A stretch of DNA of 14,801 nucleotides, taken from contig JAUNKI010000035.1 in assembly GCA_030532815.1 (NCBI GenBank), positions 1 through 14,801 on the forward strand. Reading direction: 5' to 3'. Position 1 is the stretch's first letter. Each line of letters begins with the position of its first letter. Of this stretch, positions 1 through 6,472 are shown piece after piece. Under the pieces are notes generated by a model. It was not told the DNA's origin. It was given only the letters and a program-made list of their open reading frames with translations, and did not search any database. The translations under genes were made by a program, and so were the position numbers. Source of the stretch: Leptotrichiaceae bacterium. Lineage in GTDB: Bacteria; Fusobacteriota; Fusobacteriia; Fusobacteriales; Leptotrichiaceae.

Positions 1-576
1 CAGAATGTTATACTGCTCAATGAAAAATCCGTGAGTTTTCACAACAATTTTAGGATTTTCAATATTTTTATCGGTAAAGCTTATAAGTGCAGGAGTATTT
101 TCATCAATTTCCTTTTCTTCCTTTTCATATTTTTTAGGCTTTTTCCTTTTAAAAACAGGTAAATTTTCAGAATTTTCAATCATTTTTTTATAACTGATCT
201 TTTTCTTTATTTTTCTTATATTTTTTAATAAAATCCCTTTTAAAAGTGTCATTTTATCAGTTATTATACCTTCAGCAGAAACTATTCCGCAATATCTGTT
301 CATATACTCCGGCTCTGTATGAATATCTATAATTACCGCAATCAGTCCCATTTTTAAAATCGCCAGCAAAATAAGATAAAACTCCACTCCCACAGGCATA
401 AAAATTACAACTTTATCTCCTTTCCGAAAACCACTTTTTTCAAAATACGTGCAGATTCTGTCAGATTTTATATCCATATGGCTGAAAGTAAGTTTGTCTC
501 CTGTTGTTATATCAACCAACGCCGTTTTATAAGGATACTTTTCCCGCAATTCCTTAATTTTATTCACTATTGTCAT
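1..576 (-). CDS. AMP-binding (acyl-adenylate-forming) enzyme, N-terminal 192 residues, cut by window edge
   Basis: The frame is open from an ATG at 574-576 to the window edge, giving 192 residues. An AAGGA-type ribosome binding site precedes the start. The protein begins MTIVNKIKELREKYPYKTAL and continues with TFSHMDIKSDRI (about 30-41), GDKVVIFMPVGVEFY (53-67) and a variable lysine-rich stretch (105-160). This is the usual opening of the ANL superfamily (acyl-CoA synthetases and relatives), which activate a carboxylate with ATP. Residues 161-182 hold the position of the phosphate-binding A3 motif, but it reads SFTDKNIENPKIVVKTHG where the family usually has SFTSGSTGxPKGV: the glycines and hydroxyls are missing while the PK and H remain. 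Either the enzyme is unusual or the gene is decaying. It starts 51 bp after the pseudouridine synthase gene with no clear terminator between, so the two are probably cotranscribed. The substrate cannot be told from this part. Confidence 0.72.
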   Translation of the reverse strand, partial: MTIVNKIKELREKYPYKTALVDITTGDKLTFSHMDIKSDRICTYFEKSGFRKGDKVVIFMPVGVEFYLILLAILKMGLIAVIIDIHTEPEYMNRYCGIVSAEGIITDKMTLLKGILLKNIRKIKKKISYKKMIENSENLPVFKRKKPKKYEKEEKEIDENTPALISFTDKNIENPKIVVKTHGFFIEQYNIL

Positions 577-627
577 ATTAAATCCTTTCCGAAACATACT
601 ACTGTTTCAAAAACCGTATTTTCAGCT

Positions 628-1506
628 TTATTGCCATTCATCTTCAAGAAACTTTTTCATATCTTCAAAAATAGGTATTTCCAGTTCAATTTCCTCATTT
701 TTTGAAGGATGAGTAAATTTTACTTTATAAGCATGGAGAAACTGCCTGTTTATACCTTTTTCCGAGTTCACTCCTTTACCGTAAAGTTCGTCTCCTGTTA
801 TCGGATGCCCTACGGACTTTAAATGTACTCTAATCTGATGTGTTCTTCCTGTAAACAGCTCACATTCAATTAATGTAACATTTTTTTCGATATATTTCCG
901 CAAAGGTCTTACAGACGTTTTTGCATACTGACCTCTTTCATCTATTATTCTTTCCAGTTTATCTCCGTCCTTATAAATAGGCTTTTCAATTATAATCTCC
1001 CTGTCGATTTCCATAATTCCTTCAACTATTGCCAAATATTTTTTTTCAAAAGTTGAAAAATTTTGAAGAAATGCCTGAGCAAAACCGTTTTTAGCAATAA
1101 TTATAAGGCCCGATGTATTCATATCCAATCTGTTGTAAAACCTCGGTATCCTTTCTTCTCCGTATTTTTCTCTAAAATAATGAACTATTCCGTTTGCAAG
1201 GGTAAAATCTGCCTTTTTCTGTGTAGGATGTGTCAATAAAAACGGTTCCTTATTTACAATGAGCAGATCATCATCTTCATATACTATATCCAAACTAAGT
1301 TTTATAGGCTTTATGTCCGTTCCTTTATTTTTTTCGACTACTTTCAGTATTCCTCCTGACGGGAGTTTTTTTGTTGTCCTCACCTGTTTTCCGTTTAAAA
1401 ATACTTCCACATTTCTCAGACTTCTCCCTGAGTAATTTTGAACTTCCCTTAAATATTGGGATATTTTCATTCTCTGATATTGTTTTTCAAGTTTGAATTT
1501 TTTCAT
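628..1506 (-). CDS. RluA-family 23S rRNA/tRNA pseudouridine synthase
   Basis: This 292-residue protein has the RluA/RluC/RluD architecture: an S4-like RNA-binding segment (about 13-60, with the loop FLNGKQVRTTKKL) followed by the catalytic domain. The active-site motif is NRLDMNTSGLIIIAKN (125-140), with D128 as the expected catalytic aspartate; most relatives have HRLD, so the histidine is replaced by asparagine. A second family signature, GRTHQIRVHLKSVGHPITGD, lies near residue 220. Enzymes of this family isomerise uridine to pseudouridine in ribosomal or transfer RNA; the exact target site cannot be assigned from motifs. GAAGGA at 1512-1517 is well placed for the ATG at 1504-1506, supporting this start over the internal Met13. 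The AMP-binding gene follows closely downstream. Confidence 0.93.
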   Translation of the reverse strand: MKKFKLEKQYQRMKISQYLREVQNYSGRSLRNVEVFLNGKQVRTTKKLPSGGILKVVEKNKGTDIKPIKLSLDIVYEDDDLLIVNKEPFLLTHPTQKKADFTLANGIVHYFREKYGEERIPRFYNRLDMNTSGLIIIAKNGFAQAFLQNFSTFEKKYLAIVEGIMEIDREIIIEKPIYKDGDKLERIIDERGQYAKTSVRPLRKYIEKNVTLIECELFTGRTHQIRVHLKSVGHPITGDELYGKGVNSEKGINRQFLHAYKVKFTHPSKNEEIELEIPIFEDMKKFLEDEWQ

Positions 1507-1511
1507 ATTTT

Positions 1512-1517
1512 TCCTTC
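1512..1517 (-). promoter_or_regulatory. Ribosome binding site of the pseudouridine synthase gene
   Basis: GAAGGA on the minus strand lies 5 bases before the ATG at 1504-1506, and decides between that start and the internal methionine codon 12 codons later. Confidence 0.55.
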
Positions 1518-1616
1518 ATATATAACTTTATTCTTTACTTAAATGAATGCTTTTTCGGATTAACCTGTAATATTTGTTAAATTTACCGTACTTCAGCTTC
1601 TTCAACTGTATCGAAA

Positions 1617-1760
1617 CTGTTTCATAAGTCAAAAACAGTTTTTTGACCATTGAGTATTGTATATTTTTAAAAATTAAAAAATAATATTTTTACTGATTTT
1701 GTAAAACAGAAAAACATATAAAATTTATGACCGAATATGTTTTTATACTTTATGAAACAG
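1617..1760. repeat. MITE-like element, copy 1 (144 bp, 11-bp perfect terminal inverted repeats)
   Basis: CTGTTTCATAA at 1617-1627 is the exact reverse complement of TTATGAAACAG at 1750-1760. The interior is AT-rich and resembles the element at 5244-5390: both have a TATTTTTAAAAAT stretch, then TGATTTTRTAAAA, then an ATATAAAATTTA block, then TTTTTATAC just before the right end. It encodes nothing convincing. Short non-coding elements with terminal inverted repeats in several intergenic copies fit a MITE moved by a transposase encoded elsewhere. Confidence 0.6.
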
Positions 1761-2000
1761 ACTCTATTAAGGCGGTTTGTAGTCTTTTGACTCCTATCAG
1801 CCTTCTTTAATCGGCAATTTTATTTTTATTCTATTGTAATTTTAAAAATTTCCGTTATTTTTTATTTCTTTATAACTATAAAATTTCAGAAATTTTTCAT
1901 ATTGTACTACCCGTAACATTTTTTTTCACGGAAAAATAAAAATAAAATAATACGGATTTTTCATTTAAATCTCTCTCTGACATATTTTTCTATATTTCAA

Positions 2001-2567
2001 TCATTTGGTATTATATTTATTCATTAATCTTTCTATTGTCATTTCATTTTTTATATCATCTATTAAATTAAAAATTTTTTCCCTACTTTCTTTTAACACT
2101 TCTTTTTCATCAGGAGTAAATTTTCCTAAAACATAACCTATTGTTTCATCTTTTGATTTGGGCTTTCCGATACCGTACTTTATTCTTACAAATTTTTCTC
2201 CTACATGACTGATTATGGATTTTATTCCGTTATGACCCGCCGCTCTTCCGTCTTTTCTTATTTTTATTTTTCCGAATTCCATATCCATATCGTCATAAAT
2301 GACAAAAAGCTCCGTTTCAGGGTCTATTTTAAAAAATCTTACTGCTTCTCCCACTGCTTCCCCGCTTAAATTCATAAATGTGAGAGGTTTCTGATAAAAA
2401 ACCCTGTCTCCCTTATAATTTGTCTGAATAAATTCAGATTTATATTTTTCTTTTATATCATTTATTCCATTTTCCTTCAAATATTCATCTATAAATATAA
2501 AACCTATATTATGCCTTGTAAGCTTATAATGTTCTCCGGGATTTCCCAATCCGACAATTAATTTCAT
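2001..2567 (-). CDS. pth: Peptidyl-tRNA hydrolase
   Basis: This 188-residue protein cleaves the ester bond of peptidyl-tRNAs released by stalled ribosomes, recycling tRNA in the cytoplasm. All hallmarks are present: the GLGNPG loop (N9 in a family-conserved position), the catalytic histidine H19 in TRHNIGF, FMNLSG (N66), the catalytic aspartate D92 in YDDMDM, and GRAAGHNGIKSI (N113). The length is normal for the family. The frame stays open to a TTG at 2607-2609, but the ATG at 2565-2567 is preceded by GAAAGGA and starts exactly where homologues start (MKLIVGLGNPG). The 14 extra codons come from the inverted-repeat element upstream, so I reject them. A probable promoter at 2782-2787 would give a leader of about 200 nt made mostly of that element. 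Confidence 0.96.
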   Translation of the reverse strand: MKLIVGLGNPGEHYKLTRHNIGFIFIDEYLKENGINDIKEKYKSEFIQTNYKGDRVFYQKPLTFMNLSGEAVGEAVRFFKIDPETELFVIYDDMDMEFGKIKIRKDGRAAGHNGIKSIISHVGEKFVRIKYGIGKPKSKDETIGYVLGKFTPDEKEVLKESREKIFNLIDDIKNEMTIERLMNKYNTK

Positions 2568-2593
2568 TTTTTTCCTTTCGTCTGTCTTAGAGT

Positions 2594-2736
2594 GTGTCTG
2601 AAAACTCAAAATCTACAATATTTTCAATCTCCTTTTTACTTTTTAAATTAACAGAGTCATAATAAAACCCATATTCCGTTATTTACAACTTTTAAAATTT
2701 TTGTTAAAAATCCGTTATCTGACAGTTTTAAGACAC
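2594..2736. repeat. MITE-like element, copy 2 (143 bp), inside the pth leader
   Basis: GTGTCTGAAAACT at 2594-2606 pairs with AGTTTTAAGACAC at 2724-2736 (13 bases, one mismatch). Length and the TGTCT core of the ends match the other three elements in this window, but the interior differs more, so family membership is less sure. In the minus-strand transcript the two ends could pair to form a long-range stem just upstream of the pth ribosome binding site. Confidence 0.45.
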
Positions 2737-2781
2737 CCTATGTAAATATAACTGCTGCTATTATCTTATTATTTCAAACTA

Positions 2782-2787
2782 ATTATA
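2782..2787 (-). promoter_or_regulatory. Probable pth promoter (-10 element)
   Basis: The minus strand reads TATGATATAAT, an extended -10 (TG-A-TATAAT). No good -35 box is seen, which an extended -10 can tolerate. It lies just past the metQ terminator hairpin and points at pth. Confidence 0.42.
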
Positions 2788-2809
2788 TCATACTTATAAT
2801 GAAAAAGTA

Positions 2810-2858
2810 AAAATTCCATAAAAAACAGAATTAATTTTATCCGCTTTCATGGAATTTT
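2810..2858 (-). terminator. Probable terminator of the metNIQ operon
   Basis: AAAATTCCAT (2810-2819) and ATGGAATTTT (2849-2858) are perfect 10-bp complements around a 29-nt loop. On the minus strand the stem is followed by a T-rich run (ACTTTTTC). It begins 17 bp after the metQ stop. The loop is long for an intrinsic terminator, so confidence is moderate. Confidence 0.45.
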
Positions 2859-2875
2859 GTTTTTTCCCGTTTTAT

Positions 2876-3652
2876 TTAAAATACAGGAAATCCTTCATTG
2901 GAATACTTTTCCTTTAAAAATTTTCTTACTTTTTCAGAAGTCATCGCTCTTGTCAAATCCTGAATTTTTTTACTATTTCTGTTATCCTGTCTGGCTACAA
3001 GGCTCACTGCATATTTTCCCGCCGCTCCTCTTTCAGTAAATAGTGCATTTTTTACATACACACCTATTTTCAGCATATGTGAAGGCCAGTTGAAAGCCAG
3101 ATCGGCTTCCTGATAAGCCTGTACAAGAGAAGGAATAGGAACCGCCATAAATTTAAGATTTTTCTTCGTATTTATTACATCATTTAAAGTATATAAACCG
3201 TTTTTCGCCTTTAAATCTATTAATCCTTCTTTTGCCAATATTCTCAATGCTCTGTCCTGATTTGTAGGATCGTTCGGAATGGCTGTTCTCGCTCCGTTGG
3301 GAATTTGAGCCTTACTTCTGTATTTTTTTGAATAAAATCCTACGTAAACATCATAAATTCCTCTTATTTTTACAAGTTTTCCGTTATTTTTCTGATTGAA
3401 CACCTGCATAAACGGCTCATGCTGATGAAAATTCGCATCAAAATCTCCGGCATTCAATCCCACATTTGCAGTAACATAGTCCGTCAATAACGTTATTTTC
3501 ACATCATATCCCTGTTTTTTCAAATCTTCCGCCGCAATTCTGACAATCCGATCCATAGGATAACCTGCCGCAGCCACCTTAATGACCTTATCATTTCCAA
3601 ATCCGGTTACTGTAACAAATAAAACTAATAAAAACAATATTCTTTTCAACAT
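2876..3652 (-). CDS. metQ: MetQ/NlpA-family substrate-binding protein of methionine-type ABC importer
   Basis: This 258-residue periplasmic binding protein belongs to the NlpA/MetQ family, which delivers methionine (sometimes methionine derivatives) to the MetNI permease. Recognisable family features are VIKVAAAGYPMDRIVRIAAE after the signal peptide, FDANFHQHEPFMQVFN (about 93-108), IPNDPTNQDRALRIL (about 125-139) and the AYQEADLAFNWPSHMLKIG segment (about 180-198). The N-terminus (MLKRILFLLVLFVTVTGFGN) is a clear hydrophobic signal sequence but contains no cysteine, so there is no lipobox. Most MetQ proteins are lipoproteins; this one would be released by signal peptidase I and be soluble in the periplasm, which suits a diderm cell. 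Its ATG overlaps the metI stop by one base (TGATG), implying translational coupling. A hairpin terminator follows. Confidence 0.9.
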   Translation of the reverse strand: MLKRILFLLVLFVTVTGFGNDKVIKVAAAGYPMDRIVRIAAEDLKKQGYDVKITLLTDYVTANVGLNAGDFDANFHQHEPFMQVFNQKNNGKLVKIRGIYDVYVGFYSKKYRSKAQIPNGARTAIPNDPTNQDRALRILAKEGLIDLKAKNGLYTLNDVINTKKNLKFMAVPIPSLVQAYQEADLAFNWPSHMLKIGVYVKNALFTERGAAGKYAVSLVARQDNRNSKKIQDLTRAMTSEKVRKFLKEKYSNEGFPVF

Positions 3653-4308
3653 CAGTTTGTTCTCCTTCTCTTATCTAATTTTTTTGCAATTCCATTTCCC
3701 GATATCTGAATGGAAAATACTATAAATATCATTATAGCTACCACTTTATAAACTAAAGCATAGTTATATTCATTATATCCGTACCTCATGGCATAATCTC
3801 CTATTCCTCCGCCTCCGACTACTCCCATAACGGTAGAATATGAAATAAAACTTATAATCGATGAAGTCAGTCCTAAAACAAGACTGCTTCTTGCTTCCAC
3901 AAGCAAAAAATGCCATACTGTCTGAAACAGTGTCGCTTTCATGGATAAAGCCGCGTCTATTATTCCGCTGTCAACATCATAAAATGACTGCTCTACAAAT
4001 CTGGCATATAAGGCTACTCCGACAAAACATATGGGAAAGCTCGCAGGCAGAAGACCAAAAGCCGTACCGAACACGAGTCTCGTAAACGGTATGAGGACAA
4101 CGACAAATATAAGAAACGGAAAGCTTCTCACTATATTTATATATGCATTGCAAGGTATGTTTATATACATATTTTCTTTTACGGAGCCTTTGTTAGTGAG
4201 AAAAACCGCAGCTCCTAAAGGGATTCCAAGAAAAACCGCACATAAAACAGGTATAAAAACCATGACAAAGGTATCCTTTATTGCCGTCAACAGTTCGATA
4301 TCCATCAT
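3652..4308 (-). CDS. metI: Methionine-type ABC transporter permease
   Basis: This 218-residue integral membrane protein has about five transmembrane helices, typical of MetI permeases, which form the inner-membrane channel with the MetN ATPase. The EAA loop that contacts the ATPase is visible as IIDAALSMKATLFQTVWHFLLVEARSS (about 126-152), with the usual E replaced by D. The conserved MetI segment GVVGGGGIGDYAMRYGY lies near 162-178 and a basic tail (KKLDKRRRTN) ends the protein. The start overlaps the metN stop as ATGA, with GGAGG inside the metN 3' end serving as its ribosome binding site, so the two are translationally coupled. The first of two adjacent ATG codons is chosen for its spacing to GGAGG; the second would remove one residue. 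Confidence 0.92.
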   Translation of the reverse strand: MMDIELLTAIKDTFVMVFIPVLCAVFLGIPLGAAVFLTNKGSVKENMYINIPCNAYINIVRSFPFLIFVVVLIPFTRLVFGTAFGLLPASFPICFVGVALYARFVEQSFYDVDSGIIDAALSMKATLFQTVWHFLLVEARSSLVLGLTSSIISFISYSTVMGVVGGGGIGDYAMRYGYNEYNYALVYKVVAIMIFIVFSIQISGNGIAKKLDKRRRTN

Positions 4309-4976
4309 TTCAGTACCTCCCTTACATAATCGGTATAATTTATATTTCCTTTACTGTATTCTTTTTTTTCAATATTAAATATATCAGATATTTTTCCCTT
4401 TTCTATTACGGCAACTCTGTCACACAGCCTTTTTATCACTTCCAGCTCATGAGTTACGACTAAGATAGTGACTCCGTACTGTCTGTTTATTTCTTCAAAT
4501 AAGTCAAGTATTCCTTCTTTAACCGTTTTATCCAGAGAAGCCGTCACCTCATCACATAATAATAATTTCGGCTCCGACACTAAGGCTCTCGCTATGGCAG
4601 CCCTCTGTTTTTCTCCACCGCTTAGAGAAGAGGGGTAAGCTTTCCTTTTATCATACAATCCTACAAATCTCAAAATATCATTTATTTTCTTTTCAGAAAA
4701 AGTTTTTTTCAGCATCAAAGGCAAAGCCACATTATTAAATACATTTTTATTATACAGTAAGTTAAATTCCTGAAAAATATAGGCTGTCTCAGTATTTTCT
4801 CTTATTTTTATCAGACCTCCGTCAGGCTTTATTATTCCCTGTATCATTTTCAGAATGGTGGATTTTCCGCTTCCGGACTGCCCTATAAGTCCGAAAATTT
4901 CACCGTTATTTACTGTAAAGTTTACTTTCAAATTAAAATTCGGATAGTTTTTCTCGACATTTATTAATTCAACCAT
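4305..4976 (-). CDS. metN: Methionine-type ABC transporter ATPase, short form without C-terminal regulatory domain
   Basis: This 223-residue ATPase energises the import system. All nucleotide-binding motifs are intact: Walker A GQSGSGKST (32-40), Q-loop YIFQEFNLL (66-74, Q69), signature LSGGEKQR (118-125), Walker B LLLCDE (138-143) and the switch histidine in VTHE (H176). Well-studied MetN proteins are about 340 residues, with a C-terminal NIL (ACT-like) domain that binds methionine and inhibits transport. Here the protein stops about 45 residues after the switch histidine, so that domain is absent. Uptake may therefore escape internal feedback, or the importer may serve another substrate; the metI and metQ neighbours favour methionine. 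A strong GAGGAGG ribosome binding site (4980-4986) sets the start. Confidence 0.88.
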   Translation of the reverse strand: MVELINVEKNYPNFNLKVNFTVNNGEIFGLIGQSGSGKSTILKMIQGIIKPDGGLIKIRENTETAYIFQEFNLLYNKNVFNNVALPLMLKKTFSEKKINDILRFVGLYDKRKAYPSSLSGGEKQRAAIARALVSEPKLLLCDEVTASLDKTVKEGILDLFEEINRQYGVTILVVTHELEVIKRLCDRVAVIEKGKISDIFNIEKKEYSKGNINYTDYVREVLK

Positions 4977-5002
4977 TTAACCTCCTCATTTTTTTATATA
5001 CA

Positions 5003-5031
5003 ATTATATCATAATTTTTAAAAAACAGAAA
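5003..5031 (-). promoter_or_regulatory. Probable metNIQ promoter
   Basis: The minus strand has a perfect -10 TATAAT (5003-5008) with a weak -35 TTTCTG (5026-5031) at 17-bp spacing, roughly 25 bp before the GAGGAGG ribosome binding site of metN. Confidence 0.42.
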
Positions 5032-5243
5032 GTTTGTTTTTAAAATATTTTGTTTATCAAATACTTTTTTGTAAAGACTTATTTCCGTTTTTAAACTCGT
5101 ACCGTTAATTGCTTTTCTTTTCAATATTCAAATTTACAATGTGAAAAATCCGTAAAATAAACAGGTAAAAATATCTTTTTTATTTTTACGGTAAACACAG
5201 ATTTAAGTGTCGGTAAAATTTATACTGAATCGTTTTTTATAAA

Positions 5244-5390
5244 GAGCTGTTCCATCATTCAAAAACGGCTTTCCGACTATAGATATTATATATTTTTAAA
5301 AATAAAAGATACTGTTTTTATTGATTTTATAAAAATAGAAAATATATAAAATTTACGATTAATATATTTTTATACATTATGAGACAATTC
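5244..5390. repeat. MITE-like element, copy 3 (about 147 bp)
   Basis: The ends are imperfect inverted repeats: GAGCTGTTCCATCAT on the left against the complement of ATTATGAGACAATTC on the right (10 of 15 positions pair). The interior closely follows the element at 1617-1760 in the same orientation, including TATTTTTAAAAAT, TTGATTTTATAAAAA, ATATAAAATTTA and TTTTTATACATTATGA blocks. Confidence 0.55.
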
Positions 5391-5411
5391 TGTAAAGATT
5401 TTACCAATGAA

Positions 5412-5439
5412 AAAACCGGACTGAAACAAATGTCCGGCT
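5412..5439 (-). terminator. spoVG intrinsic terminator
   Basis: On the minus strand GCCGGAC, a loop of about 10 nt, GTCCGGT and then TTTTT form a textbook intrinsic terminator about 60 nt after the spoVG stop codon. Confidence 0.82.
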
Positions 5440-5497
5440 ATTTCTGATTATAGGCGTTTAACAAGCAATTTATATTCTATTTATTAAAACTCTGTAT

Positions 5498-5773
5498 TTA
5501 CTCGGCTGCTGTATTTTCTTTTTCGTAGCTTTCCAAAACTACTCTTGTCATTTCAGATCTTAATTCAGGAGTAATAGGATGAGCTATATCTTTAAATTCT
5601 CCGTTAGACATTCTTTTTGACGGCATTGCAACAAAAAGTCCATTCTGCCCTTCGATTATTTTCAGTCCATGTACAACGAAACTTTCATCAAGTGTGATGT
5701 CTACATATGCTTTTAATTTCCCGCCTTCTTCAGAACCTCTTCCGAGTCTGAGTCTGATATCTGTTATTTTCAT
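5498..5773 (-). CDS. spoVG: SpoVG family regulatory protein
   Basis: This 91-residue protein matches SpoVG along its length: MKITDIRLRLGRG at the start, then LKAYVDITLDESFVVHGLKI (24-43), the hallmark NGLFVAMPSKR (45-54 region) and GEFKDIAHPITPELR (58-72). SpoVG is a small nucleic-acid-binding regulator that takes its name from Bacillus sporulation but also occurs in many non-spore-formers, including Borrelia and Staphylococcus, where it affects virulence, envelope and metabolic genes. Nothing here suggests sporulation. A GGAG ribosome binding site lies 6 bases ahead of the ATG. The gene has its own promoter (5814-5841) and a strong terminator (5412-5439), so it is a monocistronic unit. What it regulates in this organism is unknown. 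Confidence 0.96.
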   Translation of the reverse strand: MKITDIRLRLGRGSEEGGKLKAYVDITLDESFVVHGLKIIEGQNGLFVAMPSKRMSNGEFKDIAHPITPELRSEMTRVVLESYEKENTAAE

Positions 5774-5813
5774 ACGCTTCTCCTTGTAAAAATAAGATGT
5801 TTTTCTAATAACT

Positions 5814-5841
5814 ATTATACCCTATTATTTTCAAAAAACAA
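5814..5841 (-). promoter_or_regulatory. Probable spoVG promoter
   Basis: The minus strand has -35 TTGTTT (5836-5841) and a perfect -10 TATAAT (5814-5819) separated by 16 bp, about 40 bp before the spoVG ATG. Confidence 0.55.
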
Positions 5842-5941
5842 GTGAAAATAATAATCTTTTTTTACAGGATTCGGATAATTTAAATAATAAAGTCGTTATT
5901 ATTTTATTTTAATTTTTCATTTTATAAAATGTTTTTTTATT

Positions 5942-6187
5942 TTAATCTTTTAACTCAATATATTCATCGATGAAATCTTTTTTCAAGTTTTCAGGCGGGA
6001 CATCCTTAACAAGTATTCTTATATTTCTGTTAAAATATTTTATATCAAGAATATCTCCTTTTTTTATACTATAGGAAGATTTTTTTTCTTCACCGTTTAT
6101 TGTAACATTTCCGTTATCAGCTAATTCTTTAGCCACTGTTCTTCTTTTTATTATTCTCGTTATTTTTAAAAATTTGTCAAGTCTCAT
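5942..6187 (-). CDS. S4-domain RNA-binding protein, RqcP/YabO type
   Basis: The 81-residue protein consists almost entirely of one S4 domain: MRLDKFLKITRIIKRRTVA, then ELADNGNVTINGEEKKSSYSI and KKGDILDIKYFNR. This size and opening sequence match the YabO/RqcP group. In Bacillus, RqcP binds stalled 50S subunits and works with RqcH to add alanine tails to nascent chains during ribosome-associated quality control; in this organism the role is inferred from the family. The frame continues to a GTG at 6215-6217, but the ATG at 6185-6187 has an AAGGGT ribosome binding site and begins where homologues do. It is the last gene of the envelope run, 33 bp after the small coiled-coil ORF. Confidence 0.85.
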   Translation of the reverse strand: MRLDKFLKITRIIKRRTVAKELADNGNVTINGEEKKSSYSIKKGDILDIKYFNRNIRILVKDVPPENLKKDFIDEYIELKD

Positions 6188-6220
6188 AATATTACCCTTT
6201 TTCAGCATATTGTCCACATA

Positions 6221-6472
6221 TTAATTAAACAGTTTGCTTATTTCTTTTTTTGTATCTTTTGCTGTTGAAGATGACTCTGAATTTTCTTTATTATCTGTAT
6301 TTACAGTATTTTCCTGAAGTAGCGTTTCTGTATTCTGAGCAGCTCCCGCATTTTCAAAATTGTTTATATCTATAACAGTATTCAAAGATTGGAGTTCCCT
6401 CTGTAGTTTGCTAAGTTTCATTTCTTTTTCATAAATACCGTTTATCGCATCTTCCATAAGTTTCGTCTTCAT
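6221..6472 (-). CDS. Small hypothetical coiled-coil protein
   Basis: I do not recognise this 83-residue protein. Residues 8-32 form a charged heptad-like helix (IYEKEMKLSKLQRELQSLN) and residues 40-75 are a polar N/E/T/S-rich stretch, probably disordered, ending in KKEISKLFN. It overlaps the end of the preceding gene by 44 bp in another frame and has no ribosome binding site at the ATG at 6470-6472; Met6 (6457) and Met18 (6421) are alternatives, the last avoiding the overlap. A single-base frame change near 6460 would join its helix directly to the coiled-coil end of the upstream protein, so it may be that protein's displaced C-terminus rather than a separate gene. Confidence 0.5.
   Translation of the reverse strand: MKTKLMEDAINGIYEKEMKLSKLQRELQSLNTVIDINNFENAGAAQNTETLLQENTVNTDNKENSESSSTAKDTKKEISKLFN

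Larger units (their letters stand above)
1507..2000. other. Intergenic region with MITE-like repeat and a doubtful 40-codon ORF
   Basis: This stretch of about 490 bp between pth and the pseudouridine synthase gene holds the inverted-repeat element at 1617-1760 and an imperfect hairpin around 1766-1805 (AAGGC/GCCTT flanks). A 40-codon minus-strand ORF (1528-1650, MVKKLFLTYETVS at the start, ending in LSKE) begins inside the repeat and has no visible ribosome binding site. It could be the tail of a gene interrupted by the element, or chance. The rest (about 1810-2000) is AT-rich, and I see nothing recognisable in it. Confidence 0.5.
2568..2875. other. Intergenic region between metQ and pth
   Basis: About 310 bp without a gene. 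From right to left it holds the metQ hairpin terminator (2810-2858), the likely pth promoter (2782-2787) and the inverted-repeat element (2594-2736), which occupies most of the predicted pth 5' leader. Confidence 0.6.
4977..5497. other. Intergenic region between spoVG and metN
   Basis: About 520 bp. It contains, right to left, the spoVG terminator (5412-5439), a MITE-like element (5244-5390), an AT-rich stretch of about 180 bp with an imperfect CCGTAAAATAAA/TTATTTTTACGG palindrome (about 5150-5192), and the probable metN promoter (5003-5031). I see no SAM riboswitch or T-box features ahead of metN; the predicted leader is only about 25 nt. Confidence 0.55.

Noticed and set aside
2568..2609. 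Fourteen-codon N-terminal extension of peptidyl-tRNA hydrolase from a TTG
   Set aside because: It is encoded by the inverted-repeat element; the ATG at 2567 has a good ribosome binding site and matches the family start.
4977..5060. SAM riboswitch or T-box ahead of metN
   Set aside because: The predicted leader is about 25 nt, and no conserved helices or T-box sequence are visible.
5036..5130. Open lysine-rich frame running into the metN leader
   Set aside because: It has no start with a ribosome binding site, crosses the probable metN promoter and has composition expected of AT-rich non-coding DNA.
5929..5942. Palindrome CATTTTATAAAATG after the S4 gene as a terminator
   Set aside because: There is no loop or GC-rich stem and no proper T tract; AT-rich palindromes are common here.
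6188..6217. GTG start adding ten residues to the S4-domain protein
   Set aside because: The ATG at 6187 has its own AAGGGT site and begins with the family-typical MRLDKFLK.
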